A stretch of DNA of 64,000 nt from Bufo bufo. Its lineage: Eukaryota; Chordata; Amphibia; Anura; Bufonidae. A program made the translations under genes and the position numbers. The notes under the pieces are model-generated. The model was not told the origin of the DNA, ran no database searches, and saw only the letters and a program-made list of their open reading frames with translations. Position 1 is the stretch's first letter. Every line of letters begins with the position of its first letter. Below are positions 9,483-21,035 of the stretch, in pieces. The stretch lies in assembly GCF_905171765.1 (NCBI RefSeq), contig NC_053390.1:515926852-515990851 (forward strand), written 5' to 3'.

Positions 9483-10490
9483 AGAAATTATGCAATCTAC
9501 AAAAGTTAATATGAATTTTTTTATTTCTTGGGCAATATTGGTAACAGGATCCACGTAGAACATATTGAAGACATAAATTGCTGTGAAATTGCTATGGAAT
9601 GTAGTCCAGCTGGTTCTTGGCTTTACACGGTTAAGATAATCTGGAATACTGCAATCATATATCATATATGTCCCTTTCTTATCTGGTTTTACCTCCTGGC
9701 AATGTGTGCATAAAAACTTCAGAGAAATTATGAATTATCATGTCAGCTCTCGATTTTCTAATGACAAGTCGAATCATAAACTTCTGTGCACTTTCAGGTC
9801 GTCCTTAAGCATACAACTCCCGACCACCCTCCAGCCACAATGACACTATAATCTGCAGAGGGATTGATGGAAAACATATATGTAATTCTGCCTTTGTTCG
9901 CTATGTACAGCAGATGTCATTGCACTGTAGCCAGACTATTCATGTCTAGGCTGTTACGCTTGGTTGCATTCCAAATGTGGGTGGATAAAGGGAGTGTAAC
10001 GCAAGTCGGCCTTGCCATTGGCCTTCTGTCTAGTGTGGCGATCAGGTGGTGTAACTGTAGAGCAGATCACATGAACTATGAGTTATTTCTGTGCTTGAAG
10101 TATGATGACTTTGCCTTTTTGTGTAGGGTTATGTAAATACTGACAAGGCACAGACAGTGCAACCCCATTTGCATCAGTTATTTAGCAACTTGCTAATGCT
10201 TTTTATCAGGAGTTAAATGTACTATATGTCTGTGCAAACAGAGTAACGCAACAGCCTACAAAATTGCATATATTTAGCAAGTTGTGTAAAATCATTTTTG
10301 CAAGACAGACTAGAAGTTTTTTCATTGTTTTATAAATGACTTAACATTCATATGCAGTCGTTAGATTCTATAAAACATAAACTCAAAGGGAAGGAAATGC
10401 TACGACGCAGTAAATAGAAAATTCAAGGACCGATCATACCTGTAGTCGTATCATAAACTTGTCCTGATCCAGTGTATCTCTTTTCAAGTT
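9483..10490. other. Unassigned DNA, possible host intergenic or intronic sequence
   Basis: No repeat ends or known domains were seen. A 68-codon minus-strand frame (9459-9665) is moderately protein-like in composition, but it lacks a recognised domain and its ATG is not supported by context. I do not call a gene. Confidence 0.4.
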
Positions 10491-10492
10491 AA

Positions 10493-10812
10493 AGGGTCAC
10501 TGAGTTTTCATAGAGACATAGCAAAAGTTTGAATGGTGGGGGTCTGAGTGCTAGAATCGCTAGAATGAGAAGAGAGAAAGAAGTACTTCCATATTAATCT
10601 CACTCCAAGAGGTGGAAGCAAAACAGGCCCATAAACTTTTTATTGAGTCCGTCTCACTTCATATCCTGCAGCGAGATGAGAGAGCACAATATGTGAATCC
10701 TTCTCTCTCCTTGTTCTTGTGATCAGTGGGGGTCTTAGCACTCAGACCCCCCACTGATCAAAACTTTCAATATGTTTCTATGAAATATGAAAAGTTTTTT
10801 GACACTTTAAGT
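10493..10812. mobile_element. MITE with inverted ends
   Basis: Left AGGGTCACTGAGTTTTCATA and right TTTTGACACTTTA face each other. Paired GTGGGGGTCTGAGTGC / GCACTCAGACCCCCCAC words continue the stem, and the centre (10570-10710) is unpaired. There is no coding sequence. Confidence 0.65.
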
Positions 10813-10884
10813 GCCTATTAAAAAGGGCGATTGTCATTTTAATTCTCATATCATTGTCCAAATTTCATAAATTACTGTCACATG

Positions 10885-11095
10885 TAATTTAGTGCTCTCA
10901 TTAAGAGAATTATAATAGAGTATTGAAGGTTTGATACCTTTTAATGGCTAACAAAAATAGAAGTAATGATGTTACATAGCCATTAAAAGGTATCAAACCT
11001 GCAATACTCTTATTTTGTTTCTCTTAATGAGAGCACTAAACTAGTTTTCTATTGGCTAACACGGTACCAGACTTTTTCCTTTTTCTTTTGTCACA
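10885..11095. repeat. Palindromic repeat
   Basis: TTAGTGCTCTCATTAAGAGAA (10888 on) is matched in reverse by CTCTTAATGAGAGCACTAAA (11021-11040). The inner stem is GGTTTGATACCTTTTAATGG / CCATTAAAAGGTATCAAACC. A long near-perfect hairpin of this kind suggests a MITE; no target duplication was identified. Confidence 0.7.
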
Positions 11096-11339
11096 TGTAA
11101 TAGCATGCAATGATCAAATAATGAACAATAAATCATTCATTTTATTGCCACATCCTTTTGCTAATCAGAATTCTGCCATCAGTTAGCAGTGTAAATGCTA
11201 CAGGGGCAGTAACAAGTAAACAGCAAAAAATATTTAGTGATTTTTGTTTTTTGTGATTGAACAAAAGACTCGCCAAATCATCGATCGCTGCTCATTAATG
11301 AAAAAATATCTAATGTCTTAGAAACAAGAGAGAGGTTTA
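11096..11339. other. Unassigned AT-rich DNA
   Basis: No coding frame, repeat end or regulatory motif that I can support. Confidence 0.4.
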
Positions 11340-12000
11340 GTCAGCATTAGAAAGAAGTTTAATACTTTCAATAAATGGCGAGTAAGCAAGGGGCAAAAAG
11401 TCTTAAACATATGATAGGCCATCAGGACCTGGAGAATAACCAGTATGTAATATTTGTATGATTTCAATTTCATCTATATTGGAGATGTATATGGAGGTAT
11501 TTAGAGAGATCAGGTCTTCTTGAGGTAAAGGGGGAAGTTTGCAAAAATGAGGAAACTTTGTCAATACGAAGTCCCTGTCAGTTGTAATAACAGGAAGATT
11601 CTTGGGAAGGGAAAACAGTTGGGAAAAAAAATCATAAAAGACCTTTGATATAGAAGTCAGATTAAATAAAAGTACCATCATCCTTTCTAAGAGAAGATAG
11701 TGCAGACTGATCCGTTTGTTCCCCAAGCTGCATGGCCAGCAGGGAGTGGGATTTATTGCCCCTCTTGTAGTATCTCTGCTGCTTGTATAGCAGAAGCCTC
11801 TAGATTTTCTGCTGAATTAGATCTCAAAGTCGGGCTGTTATGTCCAAAATTTGGCTAAGCAATCTGCAAGGGGAGGATTGAGATAGAGCATGTTCCAGGT
11901 AGCATAAAGTGGAAAGTAGGGAATTAGTGTGAAAGATGTAGCCTTTCTTGAGATGTGTACTCATGGTGATACAATGACCCCAAAAAACACTTTGTGAGCT
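11340..12000 (-). pseudogene. LINE reverse-transcriptase fragment (L1/Tx1-like)
   Basis: The minus-strand frame 11403-11726 ends ILHTGYSPGPDGLSYV, the start of the LINE reverse-transcriptase domain; SPGPDGL is shared with the intact LINE at 22494-25721. Upstream, in another frame (to about 12000), the sequence reads like the region between endonuclease and polymerase. The frame closes right after the motif, so the catalytic palm is absent. A MITE was inserted at 12009. This is an old, truncated copy. Confidence 0.65.
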
Positions 12001-12008
12001 TCCCATAA

Positions 12009-12261
12009 GGCCTCTTGCACACGGAGGTTTTTTTTCTGTTAACGTTCCTTTTTTTGCGTTCCGTATATGGACCATATACGGAACCATTAATTTCAATGGA
12101 TCCGCAAAAAAACAGAAGGTGCGTTTCCGTATTTCTGTTTTTCTGTTCAAAGATAGAACATGTCCTATTATTGTCCACATAACGGACAAGGATAGTACTG
12201 TTCTATTAGGGCCATCTGTTCCGTTCCGCAAAAAAAGCCATACGGTCGTGTGCAAGAGGCC
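12009..12261. mobile_element. MITE (PIF/Harbinger-like) with exact TAA duplication
   Basis: Ends GGCCTCTTGCACACGG and CGTGTGCAAGAGGCC, flanked by TAA at 12006-12008 and 12262-12264. The interior has paired CCGTATATGG / CCATATACGG and ATTACGGACAAGG-like words. A second, partial copy of the family is at 32640-32855. Confidence 0.88.
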
Positions 12262-12264
12262 TAA

Positions 12265-13530
12265 AGCTGTGGCACTACAGAGATGATTATAACTCCGGGG
12301 GGTACGGCAGGAGGTATTATAATTACAAGGGGCACTGCAGGGAACATTGTAAATACTGTGGGCAGTGGTGGCGGGCATTACTACTACTGAGGGGTCTATA
12401 GAAGTGCCTTATAGATTATAATAGATGCTCTATAGGGAGGCCTTATTAGTACTGAGGATACTATTTGGGGGTGGCTTCCGCCTGGCAGTGAACCCGGTGA
12501 TGTCACTGGAACTAATGGACATGCTTTAGCACTGCCTTAGCCTGTAAAATGGCTAGGGCAGCGCTAAAGCCACCCATCAGTGCCGGTCTGTGTTGGGCCC
12601 ATGTTCATATATGCCTGCATTATTGAGAAAAAATATGAATATTTGAATATATGCAAATTATCCTCTAGGAGCAACAGGAGCGTCACCATTACACCTAGAG
12701 ACTCTGCTGTCTCTGCAACTGCCGCTCCCTGTCTACTTTGACAGGGCCTGGCAGTGAAAATGTCATCCCACCGGGCCATGTTAAAGTGCAGAGGGTGTGG
12801 CAGTTACAGAGAGAGCGGAGCTTCTAGGTGTAATGGTAACGCCCCCGTTTGTATATAATAAAACATAATTTTTCTCAGCAATGCGGGCACATAAGAACAT
12901 GGGACCAACACAGATGCCTTCAGCTGCCAAGCGCACACGTAACAGGTCAGTCCTTTAATTGTCCAAGTATATGAGGGAGTCCTGAGGGATAGATGAAGGC
13001 CTAGGGAGCATTTTACCATCAGCTATGGACTTCATTGGGGGGAGAAAGCTGGAACTAAAGTGCCTAGGGCAGCATCAAATCTAAATATGGACCTGGCTCC
13101 ACAGCAGTAGCAGGATGTAATGTCACACATCACACTGCTGGTCTGTGTATGAGGAGGAGCGGTGCGGCCGGGAATCTACTGTACTCCTCCTCCTACACAG
13201 ACCAGCAGAGCAATGTGTGACACTACATCCTGCTACTGCTGTGGAGCGCCAGTGGCTGAACTGTGATCATGAGGAACTAGGTGAGTATATTTTTTTAACT
13301 TCCTGTGAAAGGGCACATATCTGACCATTACTACTGTGAGGGGGCACATATCAGGGCATATCTACTATGTACTGGCACAAAGGGGGAATAATTACTATGT
13401 GGGGGCATTAAGGGGACTGGGTGTGTATAGTTATGCTTTGGGCAGAGTAAGAAGCATGGCCTAGTATGAAAAGAATATATATACATATTGTAAACATATT
13501 CACAAGATGTTTTTTATTTGCACATGTTTA
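12265..13530. repeat. Repeat-derived DNA with two hairpins
   Basis: 12280-12480 and 13290-13440 share degenerate phrases such as GGGGGCATTA and ATTACTACTGTGAGGGGGCA, suggesting one satellite-like family. Two inverted pairs stand out: 12660-12850 (CATTACACCTAGA.. / TCTAGGTGTAATGG) and 13090-13250 (ACAGCAGTAGCAGGATGTA / TACATCCTGCTACTGCTGT). No coding sequence is supported. Confidence 0.55.
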
Positions 13531-13805
13531 TATTTGTATGTAACATAGTAACATAGTAACATAGTACATAAGGCCGAAAAAAGACATTTGTCCATCCAGT
13601 TCAGCCTGTTATCCTGCAAGTTGATCCAGAGGAAGGCAAAAAAAAAAAACGGTGAGATAGAAGCCAATTTTCCCCACTTTAGGGGAATAAAAAATTCCTT
13701 CACGACTCCAATCAGGCAATCATAATAACTCCCTGGATCAACGACCCCTCTCTAGTAGCTATAGCCTGTAATATTATTACGCTCCAGAAATACATCCAGG
13801 CCCCT

Positions 13806-16697
13806 CTAGAATTGCTTTATTGTACTCACCATCACCACCTCCTCAGGCAGAGAGTTCCATAGTCTCACTGCTCTTACCGTAAAGAATCCTCTTCTATGTT
13901 TGTGTACAAACCTTCTTTCCTCCAGACGCAGAGGATGTCCCCTCGTCACAGTCCTGGAGATAAATAGATGATGGGATAGATCTCTGTACTGACCCCTGAT
14001 ATATTTATACATATTAATTAGATCTCCCCTCAGTCGTCTTTTTTCTAAAGTGAATAACCCTAATTTTGATAATCTTTCAGGGTACTGTAGTTTCCCCATT
14101 CCAGTTATTAATTTAGTTGCCCTCCTCTGGACCTTCTCCAGCTCTGCTATGTCTGCCTTGTTTATAGGAGCCCAGAACTGTACACAGTACTCCATGTGTG
14201 GTCTGACTAGCGATTTGTAAAGTGGTAGGACTATGTTCTTATCACGGGCATCTATGCCCCTTCTGATGCAACCCGTTATCTTACTGGCCTTGGCAGCAGC
14301 TGCCTGAGACTGGTTTTTGCAGCTTAGTTTGCTGTTTATTAAAATTCCTAGATCCTTTTCCATGTCAGTGTTACCGAGTGTTTTATCATTTAGTATGTAC
14401 GGGTGACTTGCATTATTCCTTCCCATGTGCATAACTTTACATTTGTCAGTGTTAAACCTCATCTGCCACTTATCTGCCCAAGCCTCCAATCTATCCAGAT
14501 CCCTCTGTAGTAGTATACTGTCCTCTTCAGTGTAAATTACTTTACACAGTTTAGTGTCATCTGCGAAAATTGATACTTTACTATGCAAGCCTTCTACAAG
14601 ATCATTAATAAATATATTGAAGAGAATAGGGCCCAATACTGACCCCTGAGGTACTCCACTAGTGACAGTGACCCAATCTGAGTATGTACCGTTAATAACC
14701 ACCCTCTGTTTTCTATCATTGAGCCAGTTACTTACCCACATACAGACGTTTTCTCCCAGTCCGAGCATTCTCATTTTATATACTAACCTTTTATGTGGTA
14801 CAGTGTCAAATGCTTTGGAGAAGTCCAGATATACGACATCCATTGATTCGCCGCTGTCAAGTCTAGAACTTACCTCCTCATAGAAACTGATTAAATTAGT
14901 TTGGCATGACCGATCCCTCACAAAGCCATGCTGATATGGCGTTATTTGCTTATTTCCATTGAGATGCTCTAAGATAGCATCTCTCAGAAAACCTTTAAAC
15001 AGTTTACCCACAACAGATGTTAAACTTACCGGCCTATAGTTTCCAGGCTCTGTTTTTGGACCCTTTTTGAATATTGGCACCACATTTGCCATGCGCTAAT
15101 CCTGTGCGACATTCCCTGTCAGTATAGAGTCCGCAAATATCAGAAATAAGGGTCTGGCTATGACATTACTTAATTCCCTTAGGATACGGGGGTGTATGCC
15201 ATCCGGTCCTGGCGATTTGTCTATTTTGATCTTTTTAAGTCGCTGTTGTACTTCTTCCTGGGTCAGACAGGACACTTTTAATGGGGAATTTATTTTTACA
15301 TTCTGCATGTCATCTGACAGTTTATTTTCCTCAGTGAATACATTGGAGAAAAAAATATTTAACAGCTTTGCTTTCTCCTCGTCGCTCTCTGCGACTCCCC
15401 CCTCATTACTGTTTAAAGGGCCGACACCTTCAGATTTATACTTTTTAACATTTATATAATTGAAGAACATTTTAGGGTTAGTTTTACTCTCTTTGGCAAT
15501 TAATCTCTCGGTCTCTAGTTTGGTCGCTTTTATTTGTTTTTTTACATGTTCTATTTTTTTCCTAATAGTTTTTCAGTGCTTCCGTGCTACCCTCCTGTTT
15601 TAGTGATTTATATGCTTTCTTTTTGTCATTTATTGCTTTCTTAACAGTTCTATTTATCCACATTGGTTTGTTTTTGTTCCTTAAGCTTTTATTCCCATAC
15701 AGTATGTACCTCTCACAATGAGATTTTAAGATGTTTGTAAAGATATCCCATTTTGTGGCTGTATTTTTATTTTTGAGGACTTTGTCCCAGTTAGTTAGGC
15801 CTATGGCCTCTCTTAGTTGGCTAAATTTAGATTTTTTGAAGTTTGGTATTTTTGTTCCTCCCTGTAGAAACGCTTTTTTGAATGATAATTGGAAGGTTAT
15901 TACTTTATGGTCACTATTTCCCAGGTGTCCATTAACCTGCACGTCTGTTGTTCTGTCAGGTTTATTGGTTAATACTAAGTCCAGTATGGCCGTCCCTCTA
16001 GTCGGGTCCTGAACCAGTTGGGAGAGGTAATTGTCTTTGGTTATTGCCAAGAACCTGTTTCCCTTATGAGATATACAAGTTTCAGTTTCCCAGTCTATAT
16101 CTGGGTAGTTGAAGTCCCCCATAATAACCACCTCATTATGATTTGCTGCCTGGTCTATCTCGTTTAGTAGTAGATTTTCTGTGGACTCTGGTATATTAGG
16201 TGGTTTGTAGTAAACTCCTATTAGTAATTTATTGTTGTTTTTAGCTTCATGTATCTCTACCCACAGTGACTCCACATGTTCATGTCCCTCACTTATATAT
16301 TCCCGGAGTGTGGGCTTTAGACAGGACTTTACATAAAGGCAAACCCCTCCCCTCTCCGGTTTTGACGATCCTTTCTAAACAGACTGTAACCTTGTACATT
16401 AACTGCCCAGTCATAGCTATCATCCAGCCATGTCTCAGTTATTCCCACTATGTCATAGTCCTCCTTACACATCACTAATTCCAGCTCCCCAGTTTTATTA
16501 GTCAGGCTTCTGGCATTAGTATACATACATTTGAGAGGTTTATGTATATTTTTTACCCTACACCTTTCCTTCTGAACTGTTCTAGTCCCTCCTTCCATTC
16601 CTCCCACAGTCCCACTACCTTGCCCCCGGTCTCTATCTGCACTATCTTCCCCTCCTATAGTGTAATTTCCCTCCCCCCCAGTCCCTAGTTTAAACAC
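13806..16697 (-). pseudogene. CR1 ORF2: endonuclease and reverse transcriptase, four segments
   Basis: This polyprotein nicks target DNA and copies the element's RNA. The endonuclease start (16329-16697) has MYTNARSLTNKTGELE and GITETWLDD (active-site N and E). The next segment (15562-16275) has GDFNYPDIDWE and GNSDHKVITF. The third (15096-15470) has IDKSPGPDGIHPRIL. The fourth (13806-15092, 428 residues) has YLDFSKAFDTVPH, SGVPQGSVLGP and SIFADDTKL, the polymerase active site at residues 176-181. The third and fourth segments are in one frame, separated only by a stop codon just before MANVVPIF, and the other joints are frameshifts. The domain order is complete, so the copy was inactivated by few mutations. 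Confidence 0.9.
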
Positions 16698-17122
16698 TCC
16701 TCCAACCTTCTAGCCATCTTTCTCCCCAGCACAGCTGCCCCTTCCCCATTGAGGTGCAGCCCGTCCCTACGATAGAGCTTGTAGCTGATAGAGAAGTCGG
16801 CCCAGTTCTCCAGGAACCCAAACCCCTCCTTCCTACACCAGTTCTTGAGCCACTTGTTAATCTCCCTAATTTCCCACTGCCTTTCTTGTGTGGCTCGTGG
16901 TACAGGCAGTATTTCGGAAAATACTACCTTTGAGGTCCTTGCCCTAAGCTTTTGACCTAAATCCCTGAAATCATTTTTAAGGACTATCCACCTACCTCTA
17001 ACTTTTTCATTGGTTCCGATATGGACCATGACCGCTGGATCTTCTCCAGCCCCTGCCAGTAATCTGTCAACCCGTGTGTTTTGTTTTTGTTTTTTGGGGG
17101 GGGGCAGGTACATCCTTTGCAC
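16685..17122 (-). pseudogene. CR1 ORF1, esterase-like C-terminal part
   Basis: ORF1 proteins of CR1 carry an SGNH-type esterase thought to help retrotransposition. The readable 145 residues include AVMVHIGTNEK (the GTN block) near residue 31 and DGLHLNGEGAAVLGR near residue 118, which carries the catalytic D and H of the family. The N-terminal nucleophile block and coiled coil are not readable upstream, because the sequence turns into a G run and loses similarity at about 17100. The Met used is therefore not a natural start. It overlaps ORF2 slightly, as is common in CR1. It is probably a 5'-truncated ORF. Confidence 0.75.
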
Positions 17123-17280
17123 AGGGCCATTTGCTGCCTGTGTCCGCCCCGCTATGAACCCTTTTAAAGAATTGTTGGCTCTCTAGACAGCAGTATACTT
17201 AAATTTAATACAATAAAATAAGATCACCAAACTATAAAATACTAAATACAATAAAATATATAGAATTATCCCCAAAGTTG

Positions 17281-18943
17281 ATGTAGATACTGTGGAAACA
17301 ACCACCCCTGAGGCAGAGACCACTATCCTGCATATGGAGAAACCTGTAGTAAATGCAAAAAGCAAAACAATTTTTCTAGAGTATGCAGGCAGAAATCAAA
17401 TGCCAGAATACATATGGCTGCACAGATCAAGAGCAGCAGCTCAGAAGAATCAGTATTCACTATTATACATCACATAGGAGCAGTAAGCAGTCCAGGATCA
17501 CAGTGGTTTGTACCACTAGAACTCAGCATTGACAGAGAAGCAGGGAAAAGGTTACACTGTCAGTTAGACTGTGGGGCCCCCTGCAACCTTATGACATACA
17601 AAGGCTATTGCAAAATTGTTAAAGAAGGAAAGCCAACATTACAGAAGAGTAATGTCAAATTAAAATGTTGCAATACCTATATGATACCTATGGGCCAATG
17701 TAATCTAAATTGTACATACAAAGATAAAACGTAACCACTGCAATTCCAAGTTGTCCAAGATAAACACAAACCACTTCTCTCAGCAGAAACATGTCAGAAA
17801 ATGGGCCTCCTTACACTGAATGTAGAACATAATGTATTATTACATGATGACCAGCAAACAACTACATCTTCACCCTTTTCTTATGAAATGATCACAACTG
17901 AATATAGAGACATTTTCAAAGGACTAGGGTGTCTACCTGGAGAGTATCACCTAGAAATAGATGAAGCAATACCTCCTGTTCAACACCAACCACGTAGAGT
18001 GCCGGCTCCACTTAAAGCAGACTTAAAGGTGAAAATAGAGAGATTAGAGACACTGGGAGTGATAAAAAAAGGTCATAGAACCTATGACATGGATAAGTAG
18101 TATGGTTGCTGTTAATAAACCAGGCAAGCTGCGAATATGCATTGATCCCAAAGACTTAAATAAAGCACTAAAACGCTCACATTATCCAATGCCCACTATA
18201 GAGGAAATCCTGCCAAGTTTAACAAATGCAAAAGTATTTTCTGTCTTGGATGCTAAGGATGACTTCTGGCAAGTAAAACTGGACACTAAAAGCAGTAATC
18301 TCACTACATTCTGGACTTTTGGGCGTTACCGAAGGCTACGCATGCCTTTTGGGATTGCTACTGCGCCAGAAGAATATCAACGTAGACAACATGAAGCAGT
18401 AGAAGGCCTGCCCGGAGTGGAAGTTATTGCAGATGATATATTGGTGTATGGCTATGGTGACACTAGAGAGGATGCCACAAAGGATCATGACAATAATTTG
18501 ATTGGACTCTTAGAGAGAGCACGAAAGATGAACCTAAAATTCTATAAAAAGAAGCTGAGATTGAGGCTGTCTTTGGTACCATACATGGGCCATTTACTAA
18601 TAGCAGAAGGCCTGAGTCCTGATCCAGAAAAAGTCAGAGCAATTTTAGAGGTACCAAAGCCTGACAATGTACAAGCAGTCCAGAGACTGCTAGGGTTTGT
18701 AAATTACCTTTCAAAATTCTTACCACATCTTTCGGATGTATGTGAACCACTAAGCAGACTGACAGACAAAGACAGCTTGTGGGCCTGGCAATCCAGCCAT
18801 GATGAAGCCCTCAAGCAGATAAAAGATATTGTTACTAAACATTCAGTTTTCAGATACTACAATGTCAATGAAGAAGTAACAGTCCAATGTGAAGCCAGTG
18901 AAAAAGGTCTTAGAGAGACTGATCATAAGCCACTAGAGAGCAT
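17281..18943 (+). pseudogene. Ty3/gypsy pol, protease to RNase H part (5' half of a broken element)
   Basis: This part of the polyprotein would process the precursor and make cDNA. The first frame (17414-17734) has a retropepsin-like site written LDCGAP, whereas the active consensus is D-S/T-G, so the key position is changed. The next piece (17801-18100) ends in GVIKKGHRTYDMDK, where a frameshift moves the reading to 18084-18943. There follow VNKPGKLRICIDPKDLN, VFSVLDAKDDFWQVKLD and VIADDILVYG (polymerase active site DD). RNase H is shortened: VQCEASEKGL runs straight into RETDHKPLES, so roughly 60 expected residues are lost. The frame stops at the TTAA where the next element inserted. Gag is absent upstream. 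Confidence 0.85.
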
Positions 18944-21035
18944 TTAACCTCTTAAGGACACATGACGTACCGGTACGTCATGATGTCCTGGTACTTAAGG
19001 ACACATGACGTACCGGTACGTCATGTATGGCTCAGATCACTGCCGCTGGGCGGGCGGTGATCGGAACCCGGTGCCTGCTCAAATCATTGAGCAGGCACCT
19101 AGGCTAAATGCGCAGGAGGGTCCCGTGACTCCCCCATGTCGGCGATCGCGGCAAACCGCAGGTCAATTCAGACCTGCGGTTTGCTGCGATTTCTGCAGTT
19201 TCTGATCCCCGCGGTCCCTGACCGCGGGGATCAGAAACTTTAGTATTCCTAAAGTATATCTGTATCCCCCCCCCTTGCACCCCTGAGTGATTTTAGCCCG
19301 GTGGGAGGTGCAGGGGGAGGGTTGCAGGCGGTGCGGGCGGTGCGGGAGGCGGGCGGTGTGGCAGGCGGGATCGCGATCCTTCGCCCATCTCCCCTTGAAT
19401 AATCGTTGGCGTCTAGTGGGTATACCAGGGTGCCAGCACATTGCTGGCACCCTGGTATAAACGGCTGACATCTGTGCTGCAATGTCAGCCGTTTAACCCT
19501 TTCCATACCGCGGTCCATACGGACCGCTGTATGGAAAAGGTTAACAGCGCAGGGAGCTCCCTCCCTCTCCCATCGGGGGGCTGCTGTGCCTTTGCAGCCC
19601 CCCGATGGGAGAGGGAGAGAGCTCCCAGACAGCCCCCCGACAGCCCCGTCCTTACCCTTCCCCGTCTGCGAAGTTCTGACCAGTACTGAGCAGACGGGGA
19701 AGGTTCCCATGGCAACAGGACGCCGTTTCAGGCATCCTGCTGTCCATGGTGCTGAACAGATCTGTGCTAAAAGGCAGAGATCTGTTCAGACAAAGTGTAA
19801 AATACAGTACAGTACAATATATATTGCACTGTACTGTATTATACAGACTTCAGACCCACCGGATCTTCAAGAACCAAGTGGGTCTGGGTCAAAAAGAAAG
19901 TGAAAAAAAGTGAAAATAAAGTAAAAATCAAAAAACACATTTATCACTGATTAAAAATGAAAAAAATTAATTTTCCCTACACATGTTTGGTATCGCCGCG
20001 TCCGTAATGACCTGATCTATAAAACGGTCATGTTACTTTACCCGAACAGTGAACGCCATAAAAATAAAAAACTATGATGAAATCGAAATTTAGCCCACCT
20101 TACTTCCCAAAAAAGGTAATAAAAGTGATCAAAAAAGTCGTATGTACGCCAAAATTGTAACAATCAAACCGTCATCTCATCCCGCAAAAATCATACCCTA
20201 CCCAAGATAATCGCCCCAAAACTGAAAAAACTATGGCTCTTAGACTATGGAAACACTAAAACATGATTTTTTTTGTTTCAAAAATGAAATCATTGTGTAA
20301 AACTTACATAAATAAAAAAAAAGTATACATATTAGGTATCGCCGCGTCCGTATCGACTGGCTCTATAAAAATATCACATGACCTAACCCTTTAGGTGACC
20401 ACCGTATGAAATCATTGTGTAAAACTTACATAAATAAAAAAAAAGTATACATATTAGGTATCGCCGCATCCGTATCGACCGGCTCTATAAAAATATCAAA
20501 TGATCTAACCTGTCAGATCAATGTTGTAAATAACAAAAAACAAAACGGTGCCAAAAAAACAATTTCTTGTTACCTTGCCGCACAAAAAGTGTAATATAGA
20601 GCAACCAAAAATCATATGTACCCTAAAATAGTACTAACAAAACTGCCACCCTATCCCGTAGTTTCTAAAATGGGGTCACTTTTTTGGAGTTTCTACTCTA
20701 GGGGTGCATCAGGGGGGCTTCAAATGGGACATGGTGTCAAAAAAACCAGTCCAGCAAAATCTGCCTTCCAAAAACCTTCTGCGCCCTGCCGTGTGCCCGT
20801 ACAGCAGTTTATGACCACATATGGGGTGTTTCTGTAAACTACAGAATCAGGGCCATAAATAATGAGTTTTGTTTGGCTGTTAACCCTTGCTTTGCAACTG
20901 GAAAAAAAAAAATATTAAAATGGAAAATCTGCCGGGGGGCGGAGCCTGCACCGGAGCTGAATGGTTGTGTGAGGTGCAGCTCTCCTGCTAGCAGATCCCT
21001 CATAGCCCATTATCATTAGCGATCTGGAAGTTAAA

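Larger units (their letters stand above)
13540..17150 (-). mobile_element. CR1-clade LINE, nearly full length
   Basis: Reading 5' to 3' on the minus strand there is ORF1 (esterase-like), then an endonuclease, a reverse transcriptase, and a short 3' tail ending at about 13540 in repeated ACTATGTT. Octamer repeats of this type end CR1 elements. The G-rich run at about 17095 and the loss of similarity beyond 17150 suggest that some 5' sequence is missing. The coding breaks are few, so the copy is fairly young. Confidence 0.9.

Noticed and set aside
9459..9665. Possible host exon on the minus strand (68 codons)
   Set aside because: The sequence looks somewhat protein-like, but there is no recognised domain, no convincing splice context and no neighbouring exon.
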